Below, in pieces: positions 27,801 through 39,800 of a stretch of 64,000 bases of DNA (position 1 is its first letter; the number at the start of each line of letters is the position of its first letter). The position numbers and the translations under genes are program-made. The stretch comes from Mugil cephalus. Lineage: Eukaryota > Chordata > Actinopteri > Mugiliformes > Mugilidae. The stretch is taken from assembly GCF_022458985.1 (NCBI RefSeq), contig NC_061785.1, forward strand, positions 5,694,204 to 5,758,203. The letters are read 5' to 3'. The notes under the pieces were generated by a model that saw only the letters and a list, made by a program, of their open reading frames with translations, was not told where the DNA came from and did no database searches.

Positions 27801-30800
27801 TCATAAATACTTCATGAATCCCCTTCGCCACACTTAAGCCAGTCTGGCAAAAAAAAAAAAAAAAAAAAAAAAGGAGAGAAAACATTGTCACCTATTCTAG
27901 TACCCGCTTGTCAGCACATCACTGGGGAGTGGGTGTCACATGTCACTTCTGGTTTACACTGCTGCGTGGGACAGGCTCGGTGCACGGGAAACCGGGGGTA
28001 GGACAGAAAGAAGAACAGAAGGCAAAGTGAAGGGGAGGTGGAAAAGGGGGGGGGGGGGGGGGGAAGAGGGGGAGGAAGAGTAAGGAGGGGGTGTTATCAT
28101 ATCATCATCGCCCCCATGTCTTTATATTTCCCGAACCCCCCCCCTTATTATCTTTGGCCCCCGCTCACTCCAGTCACTCAATCACACAAGCCCCGAGGAC
28201 AGTGAGGGGACCTGGGAGGGCCCTTTCGCTTCTTGGCACGCTGAGCCAGACGAGCGTCTGAAAGCTATACTGATCGCTGTCAGCGAGTGTGGAAGTGCGG
28301 TGACTTTGGAGGGGCCAGGAGAGATAAGCGAGAGAGGAAACGATCGCGTTGAAGGATAACGGCCGAATTTGCACACTGCCAAACAAATCCTGTGCTCCAG
28401 GCATAATGCAGATACACACCCGCCCCCCCCCCCCCTCGCCTCCCCGCCTCCCCACCTCCCCACCTCCCCACCCCTCATCCCCTCGTCCTCACAGACAGGA
28501 GTTAACATAAAGAAGAGGCACGAGAAAAGCAGGGGATGATCTGCTTACAAATTACGGGCCATGTGATTCTCCGCGAGTCGACTCCTGACAACAAGTCATC
28601 TCGTTAATGGTCCTAAAAGTCGGAAGCGCGACAGTGAGGTGAAAACCCCCTAAATTTATTCCATCAACCCCTCGTCGTGTTTAGAAAATAGGTGGCAAAG
28701 GTACACGTTTGTGGTGAAGAACGCCCCCTTTATCCAGGACAGTCTCACACGGGATTAGTTTTTACCTGGGGACACTCCGGAAATTTCTAACAATCACAGA
28801 GGTCGTCTGTGATCTTAATCAGAATCACAATCGGAATCTCTTCATTGGCCACATGTAAACAGGAGAACCTGTGTCTTTCTTATCTTGGGACTCTTGGACA
28901 AAACTATTTCCCTGTGAGGATCAATAAAGTGATCTTGAGCCTTGAATCCACGTAATATTAAGTAACTTAGCGAGGAAAAAAAAAGACAACAGATACAATT
29001 TAGACAAATAAAATACAGTGATCCAATTAGTGCTACTGTTTTATTAAGTGTCTTTGGAAATGGTGGGGGGTTTGGGAGGGTTCGTTCGGGATCCCGTGCA
29101 AATCGTCCATGTTTGTGGTTTGTTAAGTAAAAATTACAACTGCAAATTACTCCTAACCCAGAGGTCCTCTGACGAAACTCATCCAGTGCAAATCGACATC
29201 TCTGTGATTCAGGGCTGAGTTTTTACTTTTTGGCAACTTTCGTTTGATTTGTGACTTTTTTTTTCTGTCTCTTGTCTCTTAGGAAAATATGAAGCATGTG
29301 CTGCAATTCAAAGTCCGGACGGATGTTAGAGCGCAAAGTCGAGATTTCGATGAACTATTCGCCCATTTGGACGAATGAAACAATTACATCAATCATTAAT
29401 GTGTTCGTCTGCAAAGGTGGAGCTGATTTAAACACCACCAGGTCGTTGGTAATTTCCTCCCCGGGATAAATAGTATCAAAAAATATATTTTTTATCAACC
29501 ATTATAATTTGCAAAGTTATTGAAACTGTCTCTCACACAGTGGAGTGAGATGGGAAGTAGCAGAGCCAGAATTTGAGTAAAAATCGTAGTTTTTATAGTT
29601 TCACAGACCCAACAATACTTAGAATCAAATGATTATTACAATTATCGATTAATTATTAATATTAGTTGATTAGCTGAAGGAATGAATTGATTAATTTATT
29701 TCAGACATTAAAGAAATGTAGTTAAAAGCAAAAAGAAAACAACCAAAAATTAGAAAAGGAATAGGTAGAAGTTACATATCGTTCTATATAGGATTGGTTA
29801 TATAGTTGCTCCCTATATATCAGAAGATGCAAAAGTTTTAATCATGTCAAATGTGTTTCAGAATAATCAAATTTGAACATGGTACTTTTTGGACAACACG
29901 CTGTTTTGTCCTTCTTGTGCCACTGTCCTTCAACCCATTTACTGCCCCCCCCCCTTCCCCTCCCCTCCCCTCCCCTCCCCTCCCCACCCCACTAGCCTTT
30001 ACACCATCAAATCCGGAAAAGAAAATGGTCTCAACATGAGTGACAAAAAGGCTTATCCACGAACGAATCCCATCGTGGTGTCCATAAAGAAGAAGACATG
30101 GGAAAAGCCTCCGATTGCCACAAATCCACAAAAGGGCTCGGGGAGGGACACGCTGCGCACGACGACTTCCGAATGAAAGCCACGAGCAGAGAAGAAGATC
30201 TATTTGCTTACATCTTAAATCTGCACTCAGCGCAGGGGAAGTAGTGTAGGGGGAAAAAAAAACAAACAAATAAATAAATAAAAACAAAACCCCTGTCAGT
30301 TGAGCGAGGCCTTTTATAACTGGTTATGAGTGATTATGACTTTGGTGTTGTTGATGGGTTGTTAAGCAACAAACCATGAAAAGAGTCAATCTGCCTTTGC
30401 TCCTTTGTGTTTAATAAGAGCGAGTAAGCCAAGGCAACCTAAGGCGATTTAAAGTGTCGAACAGCCAACTAATGTTGGTCTGTCATGTTGCCGCTCGCAG
30501 GAGTCGCCGTGACGACGGACAGGGGGCAAACGGATGGAACCCTTCAAGATGGATTACAACGACGCTAATGTATAATCACTACAAGTGTAACCGGCGCGGG
30601 GAGAACAGTGGGCGTAAAATCTCCCTTCAAAACCTTAATCTAAATCGCCACATAATTATTGGCATCTTGTATAAGAAAAAAAAACATTTACATTTACAAT
30701 GTCAGAGCTCCTTAAATGGCTTTTTCTGAAACGCGACTTTGCAAAACTCTGCTTTCTCTAATTAAGTCAAACGTAATGGGGTTTGTGACCATTATGAGTT

Positions 30801-33800
30801 GGACACAACGTCCACAACCTTGAAAAGTCCACGATCGCCAATGACAACACGGACATAATGAACAGCATTCATCTATGCCGCTTGGTTTTACATTGGTGTC
30901 ATCTCTATGTAGGAAAAGAAACCTAGATTTTAAATGGCATTTTTGAAAAAAAAAACTAATTGAAAGATTAACTTGTTTTCAGTGATCAACAGCTTGCACA
31001 TAGCCTTCATTTGCTTGGTTTTACAACCTAAATACAAGAAATATCTAGATTTTAGATGGCATTCCGGAGACAAATTTAAAATAAAACTAATTTCCAGTGA
31101 TAAACTACACCTGCATCTGCTTGATTTTACCTGGGGGTCCAGTCTAAAAAGAAGAAAAACATAGATTTTACATGGCATTTTAGTGGATGAGCCTCACGTG
31201 CTTCATTTTTACCTGGGAGTCCACTCTAAGCGCAAAAAGAAAACAGATTTTACATGGCATTTTAGAAAAAGATTTAAATTTTAACTCCTTTTCCAGTTAT
31301 AAACAACTTGCCCACGACCGGCATTTGCTTGGTTTTACACCATAAATACATGAAATACCTACATTTTCGACGGCATTTTGGAGAAAAACTCATTGCTGGT
31401 GATAAACTACACGTGCATGACTCTCAGTGGCTTGGTTTAGGCTAAAAACAGGAAAAACATAGATTTTACATGGCATTTTAGTTGTTTTTCTTTTTGAGAA
31501 AACTCATTGTGAGTGATGAACTGCACACGGATGAGCTTCAGTTGCTTCATTTTACCAGGGGGCTCATTCTAAATACAAAAAGAAAATAGATTTTGCATGG
31601 CATTTTTGAGAAAATTGAAATGTTAACTGACTTCCGATGATACACAGCTTGTGCACGACCCTCATTTGCTTGGTTCGCATCCTAAATACAAGAAATATCT
31701 AGATCTTAGATGCCACTTTGGATTTTATTTAAATAAGACTCATTGCCAGTAATAAACTGCACATGCACGAACCTCGGTTTCTTCATTTTACCTGGGGGTC
31801 CACTCTAAATACAAAAAGAAAATAAATTTTAAGAGGCATTTTTGACACACAAAAAAAAAAAATAATAATGTTAACTCATTGCCAGTGAGAAACAGCTTGT
31901 GCATGATCGTCAGTTGCTTGGTTTTACACTCTAAATACAACAAAAACACAGATTTTAGACACCTTTTTTGATTTTGCCTTTTAAGTAAAATCATTGCCAG
32001 CGATAAACTACTTATGGATGAGCCTCGGTTGCTTGATTTCGCCTGGAGGAACACCCTAAATAGAAGAAAAACCCAGATTCTACATGACATGTTTAATTTT
32101 CTTTTCAATAAAAGTCATTGCCTGTGATGAAATGCACGTGGATGAGCATCAGATTGTACAGGAAAGAGCTGCTTTTGGGGGGTTTGAAACCAGAAAAAGA
32201 GTCATAAGGAAAACATCTAAACAACATCAGCACTGTAATGTGCAACTCATTCATTAGTTATCGTACATTCACAGATGATACATCCGCGATCACGAAATGA
32301 TCTCTGCATTGTAATTAAACCAGTATTCTGATTTAAAAGTTTTCACAAGCTTAAACGGTCCACTTCGCCAATTCATTAAACGCAGTGCTCGACGACTGAC
32401 CCGACCCAAAGCTACTTTTCAACCGATCTCTATGAGGTCAATGGTAACCACTTACGAAAGCGCCATACAGAGAAAATATTCAGTGCCAACAGTCTTTTTC
32501 ATTCCATTCACCCCACTGTACCTGGAAAATAAACTGTTCAATATTTCAAGGTTGGCGGAGTCTTTGGAAATACATTAATTATGTCCCTGGACGGACACTA
32601 GGAGGCATTGGATCTAAAGGGTTTTTGTTAAAGGAAAAGGCAGTCCAGACATCCTACTTGACCATGACTGAAGCTCCGAACAATACCCCGATAGACAACT
32701 GGAAATTAGGAAGAGATAGCTGGACCCCTGTGACCGCTGGCTTCGTGATTTAAAATCGAGATCCATAATGGAACGGATGAACCCAGGAGTGAGTAAGACA
32801 CAGAAGGAAAAATCTTCCCGTTGTCATCTCAAACCTCAGTGAATAGGCCTCTTTTGAACTTAAGTACTGTACTTAAGGTGAATGGAAATGTGACCGTATC
32901 ACATTTTTCACATCTTGTAATCACTTGCATTATGTGCTGTGGGAAAAAAAAAAAAAAAAAAAACATATTTGCCAATTTTTACATAAAGGCTTAGAGATGA
33001 TATGAGTTTCAAAAGGAGCACTGGTGTGTAATAATGAATAACACCTTTGTGGCCCGCGATGGAACACTGTACGCCGCGTTGTGACAATTTCCACAATAGC
33101 TTTTTATTCCAGATTCAAAACTGGGGTTGATCTGAGGAAAATTAATCACCGCACATTACGCCATCAACAACACTGCCTTGACCATGACATGCACTCATTC
33201 CCACTAAAAAAAACAAAAAAGACAGAAAACACTTGCCGGAGCTTGATATTTAACCACTAATAATTAACCTTTTTTTTTTTGACGGAGAGTCAAAGATCCT
33301 TAAACAGAAAACGCGTCACATTTGAACCAGGATTGTTTCTGCTAACAAAAGACACACCTCTTGGGTTGTTGTTTTGTTTCCTCAATTAACTTTCAGAGCA
33401 TGACTGGGCCAAGAAAAGCTACAAAAAAAAAAAAAACTTAGTTGGATATCTGACTGCTATAAGATATTTCCAGAGCTTTTACCACAAGGACGCCATGTGG
33501 AAACACTGTTTTCATTCTCTCTTCCAAAGCACAAAGCAGAGGTCGGGCATAGTAATAATAGCAATAAGTGCAAGGATTTATCAGAACAAGTCCACTCATA
33601 CATCAGAAAGGCAAAGTAATTGCTAAATGTGCTCAATATTGTCCTTGTCATGGACCTAAAGTGGGAGGAAATTCTTAGAGCAACACCGCCACCTGCTGGA
33701 GAAACCTGCGCATGACGGTGGAGGAAAAGCTACTCGCTTTAAATCATCTTTAAACAGCAATTAAGACGCCTTTGTGTCAAAAACGAACAAACAACCAAAA

Positions 33801-36800
33801 AAAAGGGAATATATGAAGAGAAAAGTCTAATTTTGTTTAGCTACTGCAGAGTCGTCATAGTGTCAACATTTCGTGTGAAAACCGTTACAAAAACCGAGAA
33901 GGTCGAACAAACTTTAATTATGTCTAACTGATGATATAATGAGGTTAGGGAAGTAAATCGCATTCAGCTAATTATTTACCAAAGATAAGGAAAGCAGAAA
34001 ATTCTTGCTTCTGCTTGACTTCCCCATCTAACAAGTTGCAAATATCTTTTTCTGTTAATGAATGAATCCCGATTGACGAGCTTCGCAAATACGCCAAAAG
34101 TACTCGTTTGAGAAAGGGGCACGAGATGAGGGGTTGTGAATCTCAAAATATGCACACCGACGGCAGACACCTTGCAGGAATGACATAAACCATCTCCAAA
34201 TCTCACATCTTCCTCTCATCTCATGAGGCGTCACGCACCTGCACGCTACATAATTCGCGTCAACGCCCTCAAAACTGGATTGTGTTGTTCTCTGTGTGTT
34301 TTCCACGACTTTTAACCCCCCCTCCCCTCCCCGGGACGCACCTGGTCGCCCTTTGAAAAACCGGCGGCTCTGTTTACCCAATAGATTTCATTAAATTAAG
34401 CTTAGGTGAGGCCTCCGCCTTTGCCTGATCAAAGCCACCGCTTCCTCTCACTCCGACGAGCTGACCCCATCAAGCAGGATTTTCATTGTCCCTTTTTAAT
34501 TTTTTTCTTTTTTTTTTCTTTTTCTCAGGCCGGCATCCCTCTCTGGCTCCTGCGATGCCCGTTTGTCGGGGTCCGGCACCTTCAAGGCTCCCACTGTCCC
34601 CCGTATTATCACAATGAAGCCGACAGCCCCCGAGCCAACAAAGCTACATCTCATATACACCTCTGGGACGCCCCCGTTTGATAAGTTGTCTTCCGGGATG
34701 AAACAGCTGGGTTACCGGGGGTCGACTCCGGCCCTGTCTGGAAAGGAGCGGGAATGAGGTCTCAAGCTGGCACACCGATGGTAGGAATACTTCAAACCGT
34801 GGGTGAATGAGAGGATGAGAGAGCAGGTTAAAGGGGGGGGGGGGGGGGTAGGGGGGAGACACCCGTGGGAGGCCGGTAGTAGGTGGGGTGTGAGGGGATA
34901 TGGGGTAGTGAGGGAGTGGGAAAGGCCTTGATATCCACGGAAAGCACAACAAAGCCGGAGCTTTTTACATTAAAAAGAAAGGAGATTGCCTTTTTTCCAC
35001 CGGGCGCCTTCTTCGAGCCGAGTGTCATGTCCTCCCCAGGCCGGCAGGAAGCGAGGGGCTGAGCTCGGGCTACAGCATTTGGCACATCTGAGGCAACATC
35101 TGAGGGCGTGCTGAAGTTCCTGCCTTCTGAACGCTTGCATCAGATTTACGGGAGACGGGGATGTACTAGATGTAACCTCGGTGAGGTGGGTGATCCTGGT
35201 TTAAATGCTCACTGATCTGACCACGCCACACGCGGAGGTGTAAAAATGAAAATTACAGCCGAACTGAGCGGTCACAGCCAGGAGCGAGCTGGCGGCCTTT
35301 GATTTTTCCCGTGCGCTCGGACTACCGCGCTGCCGCCTTCTGCTTTGTCATTGGGTACCGCGGGCTGCGACACGCATGCCTTAAATGTGAAATATGCAGT
35401 GACATGCGAAGAGGAATGGACCCCAAAAAATCTCGCCACGTACTGTAAAAATGCAAATAAAGAAAATTAGCACCAGTTTCAGCCACAGCGGGAGTGAACC
35501 GCTTGATGATTGCGCACGGTAAGTGTGTGCGGAAGAGAAGTTGAAGATTAATCAACAGCCAATTAAATGCCCACGGCGAGGAAAGCAACACGTCCTGGCA
35601 CCGAGATCCCCTCTGTGATCTCAGTGAGCACGACTCGGCGCTGGGTGCACAGATCACGATATCTCCATCCAAACGGGGCCTGTTTGTCCCTGTTTATTAA
35701 GTCTGTTCTGTATTTGAGAGAGTCGGGGGGGGGGGGGGGGTCATAGAATTCAAGTCAGTGCAGATTTTAAAATTGAAATTTGTGGGGAACTTTTGCCACT
35801 AATCAAATTCAAGATAATGGTGTTTATCAGTGGTGGGTGTGCATGTCCACAGCCCACAGTCATTATTTCACAGCATTCAATTAGAAAATGTATATAAGAA
35901 AGGAGGGGGCGCTGGGACTAGTGGTTAGAGAAGACGACTTAGTTCGAACCCTGGTTTGAATCTCCTTTGAGCAGGGGTCTTCAACGTTTTTCAGACCAAG
36001 GACCCCAAACTGATAGAGATTAAGTAGGGACCCTATTATTATATGTGTTCTATATTAAACTCGGCCTACTGTTATTTATAAATATCCATTATTATTATTA
36101 TCATATTGAGCTATCCCTTATCCCTTTACAAAATGAGTTGGATTCGTATTGGATTGTTAATGCGTATTTAAAGAAATTTAGATTTGCGGGGGAAAATTAA
36201 AAAATGTATATAAAAAATATATAAAAAATGTTTGATCAACCAAAGATTTTGCGACCCCTCTGCAGTGCCTCTGTGGACCCCCTGCTGAAGACCTGTCCCC
36301 AAGAGCTGAACTGTGGCTCTGATGTATGTGCATGATGTGCATGTATATGCACCGATCAGCCACAACATTAAAACCACGCCACACCTAGACCAGAGCCCCC
36401 CTGACCCCAAATGACACTCCTTGCGCAAAAACGCTTTAGGAACAACTACAAAAAAAACGTGAAAACAGCACAAGGTGTTGACCTGGCCTCCAAATTCACT
36501 AAAAACTCATCAAGTATCTGTGGGATGATCCACTATAGAGGCCCCTCCCCTCAACCCATAGGACCCAAAAGCCCCCACTAACAACAGGACACCGTCAAAA
36601 GGTCCATGTCCATTCTCTGATGAGTCACAATTGTTTTGGAGGCACAAGGGAGACCGACACAACATTAGAAAGATGGTCATAATGTTATGCTTGATCTGTG
36701 TATACTTGTCCATTAGAGCTCAACATTTAAGAGCATCGAATAGTAAATGCCTATATATATACAAATGCCATATAAACACTTATATTTTGTCTAAATGCAA

Positions 36801-39800
36801 TTGTCACTTCTTTTATTTTGTATAAACGTCATTTGAGCATTTTAAATAACCTGTTGCCATTTTTTAGGCAAAAGTCTCTAGCTAGAAAATAAATCTACTA
36901 CAGAAGGGAGGAAAATGTTCACAGTTGGGAACAACACTCCACCTTTGAGTCATTTCAAAGTTTGGAAGAAAAGTTTGTGGAATTTACTTTCCCAAAAAAT
37001 TGCATTAACGACAAGGTTAAATGTTGCACCTATCCCGGGTCCGACCGTCGAGGTTTCACTTGAAAGTTTCAGTGTGTACGTGTGGATTTAAATCACATCA
37101 GGTCTGATTTGCAGAGGGAAGGACACGCGCGCATTCTCCAGCTCAAGGCCGGCTGCATTTTTACACCGTGTGTGTACTGTTGTGTTGTGTGCAGGACAAC
37201 AAAAATCAACAAAAAACACCAGAAATCAACAACAAACAAAAAAAATAGAAAGAAAGATGGAATTAAAGATACATGTTTGTAGAGAAACTCATCATTTAAA
37301 AATGCTTTAACGACTTGACGCTTAAGCAGTAATAGGTGCTTATTGCTCTGATATTATTGATTGAGTGAAATGCCCTGAGCAATATCGGTAGGCAACAATG
37401 TGGACTAAAAGCAAGTGGCCCTAAAGACTGTGGTGTTCATTAAGCTTTGATAGAGGCTAGAAATCAAGTCGAGACATACAGTGATTTATGAATTACTAAA
37501 CAAGGCCAGATTCTGCAGCAGCAACACAAACACACACGCACAACCTGTTCTCGATAGGCATCGCTTGCAAGTTCAAATATGAACTCTGAATTAACCTCTG
37601 CGGATGCACCGCTGAGCTCCGGCACAGGAATGTTTGCGTGAGAGGAGCGTGGTTGAGAATGTGAACTAGGGTGAACGTGGACCACGAGTAATCTGACCGG
37701 GACAACTTGCATGAGAAATATGTTCGTGTTCATTACGCTTCAATGGTGATTAATAAAGTGTCAGAGCACTTACAAAGTCCTTCTCGAGCTTCTCCATCTC
37801 CTGCTTGTAGCTTTTCAGTCTGCTGTTGTACATGGCTCGGCTCTGGATGGGGATCTCTCGCACCTCCAGGTCCATCTGCTCCAGCTAAAAAAAACCACCC
37901 GCGAAATCATATTAGTTCATCTCACATCACATCAAATGTATTTCTAGGCTAAAACTTTACTATACAACATAATCTGGAATATGCAATGTAGCGAATTTAA
38001 AGGGATGCGTCACCTCTCTGTGAAATTCCCATATTCTCCGGAGTTGTTTAAGTGAGAAAAGGCGTTTTTAAATGGGTGCAGGCCTTGTTCTAATCCGGCC
38101 GCGCAGCTGTTAGCTTTAGCTTAGCATGGGCGCTGTAATGTTGTGTTGCCAATTAGCCAGTCGTTCGCGAAATTGATGAATAAATTCAAGATTTTTTCTA
38201 ATTTGTTACACGACGCAGCATCTGAAAACCAGTCACGCGGTGAGTTGACAGTAGCCACGTGCGGATCGATACCGAAATCTCGATACTTCCAAACTGAAAA
38301 CACTAAAATCGATTCTCGAATCAAAATATCGATACTTTTGATACTTAAGTCATCCACAGTGGAAAGTAACAAAACAATTGAGATGTGGAAACACAACAAA
38401 CTTTGTGAAACACCTGAGGTTAAACCACAACACAGAATATGAAGCATTTATGATGAGGAGGACAGAAGAGGAGAGAACAGAGTCACAAAGTTTTCATTTT
38501 TATAGTAGCATTAAACATTAATTTATTTTAATGGTCTTAGTGTTTTACTTATTTCTTTTTTAAGTGTTTGAAACATTTTATTTTGTATAACTGTATCTGT
38601 GTCTGTCTCTCTTTTTGTTTTTCAGTTGTTGTATTAGCTCCACTAAATAGTAAATGAGGCCACTACCTCAACATACTTCCGAGTGTAAAGTAAATAAATA
38701 CATAAATTACTCTGATGTCTTGTATTCTTTATGAATTATTTCTTATATAGGCAGAAGGAAGAGATGTTTGCTTGGAGTGTGGTCACATTCACATTTTTTT
38801 TGTTTTTAAATTTACCAGACACGTTATGTGTATTTTCACAAAGTATCGTTGTCGGTTCGGTATCGCCGATATCAGCCTGATCGGGTCTGTGGTATCGAAT
38901 GTCACGCGTGAAGGGAAGTTGGGGGTTTTCAGGTGCTGCTGGTGTCTTTGTGTCGGAATATAGTATATATATAGTCTATATCTGTCCTAGGTGTGAATGT
39001 ACAGGTCACAAGAAGTAATTAGGACAATCCTTGAGTTTATTTATCGCTTTTGCGAACGACTGGCTAATTGGCAACACTACATTACAGCACCTATGCTAAG
39101 CTAACAGCTGTGCGCCCCGAATAGGACAAGGCCTGGACTCATTTAAAAACGCTTAAAACATAATTTTTCACGTAGGTGGGTAAAGATCTAGACATAATAA
39201 TCTGTAATGATCTATCTATTTTCCGTCTTTTCTTAAAAGACGTACGTGTGAGTCTCACACAAAGCCTCCCATCCGTGACAAAAACCCCCGCCTCGTGACA
39301 GGAATTGTGTCGGCTCTAAAAATATCAAACTTTCTAAACTTTGAAAAATGAGCAACTTCAGCTGCATTAACTTCGACGTGTCCCCGTGTCGATTGTAAAA
39401 ATAAAACGCCTCCTCCTGCTCACGTCGCTCAGCTGCAGACAGAGGTTTGCGTCGCGGCGAGGCTGTTCTGTAAATAAATCCACGCACGTCTAACATGAGG
39501 AAGGGAGGGGGGGGGCCCTTCACTGCGGTGACATGCGCGGGACCGGCAACGTCACGGTGAATGAAGCGAGTGTACATTTGATGCTCGGGGTAGGACGGGT
39601 CCCTCGGCGGCGCAGATTTGGAGGAAACTAATCACCGTGGCATAGCAAGACAACTGCAACAACAGTTCGTCTCTGTCAGGTGACTCTGCTCATTTCCGAA
39701 CAGCAACGTGAAGACTCCCACCTCAAGATAATGGCTTGAAATGTGTCATAGGGGTGTCACTTAAAAGCAGATTACTGGAAAGTAATCATGTGAAGAGGAA

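Larger units (their letters stand above)
20057..37773 (-). other. VTI1A intron 3
   Basis: This 17.7-kb intron has no recognisable exon. It holds CA/GT repeats (20282-20308, 20754-20775, 24439-24496, 24840-24872), long G or C runs (23137-23161, 28048-28062, 28424-28436, 34834-34848, 35726-35740), the 30.92-32.15 kb tandem array, a hAT-like miniature element (35972-36295) and a Tc1 relic (36346-36704). The blocks between repeats (21.4-22.0, 22.3-23.1, 25.4-25.7, 26.6-26.8, 27.6-27.8, 30.3-30.9, 34.4-34.7 and 35.1-35.7 kb) have balanced composition and homeodomain-type motifs, so they may be regulatory. Confidence 0.75.

Noticed and set aside
30924..32150. Regular repeats with spacers, considered as a CRISPR array
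   Set aside because: Repeat blocks vary in sequence, spacing varies from 82 to 128 bp, the 'spacers' are related to each other, and the genome is vertebrate.
35905..35980. Possible tRNA gene
   Set aside because: Only degenerate A and B boxes are present, with no acceptor stem pairing. A SINE fragment explains it.
36475..36590. Functional Tc1 transposase fragment
   Set aside because: Frames are broken and most of the gene is deleted. Only a relic of the 3' coding part remains.
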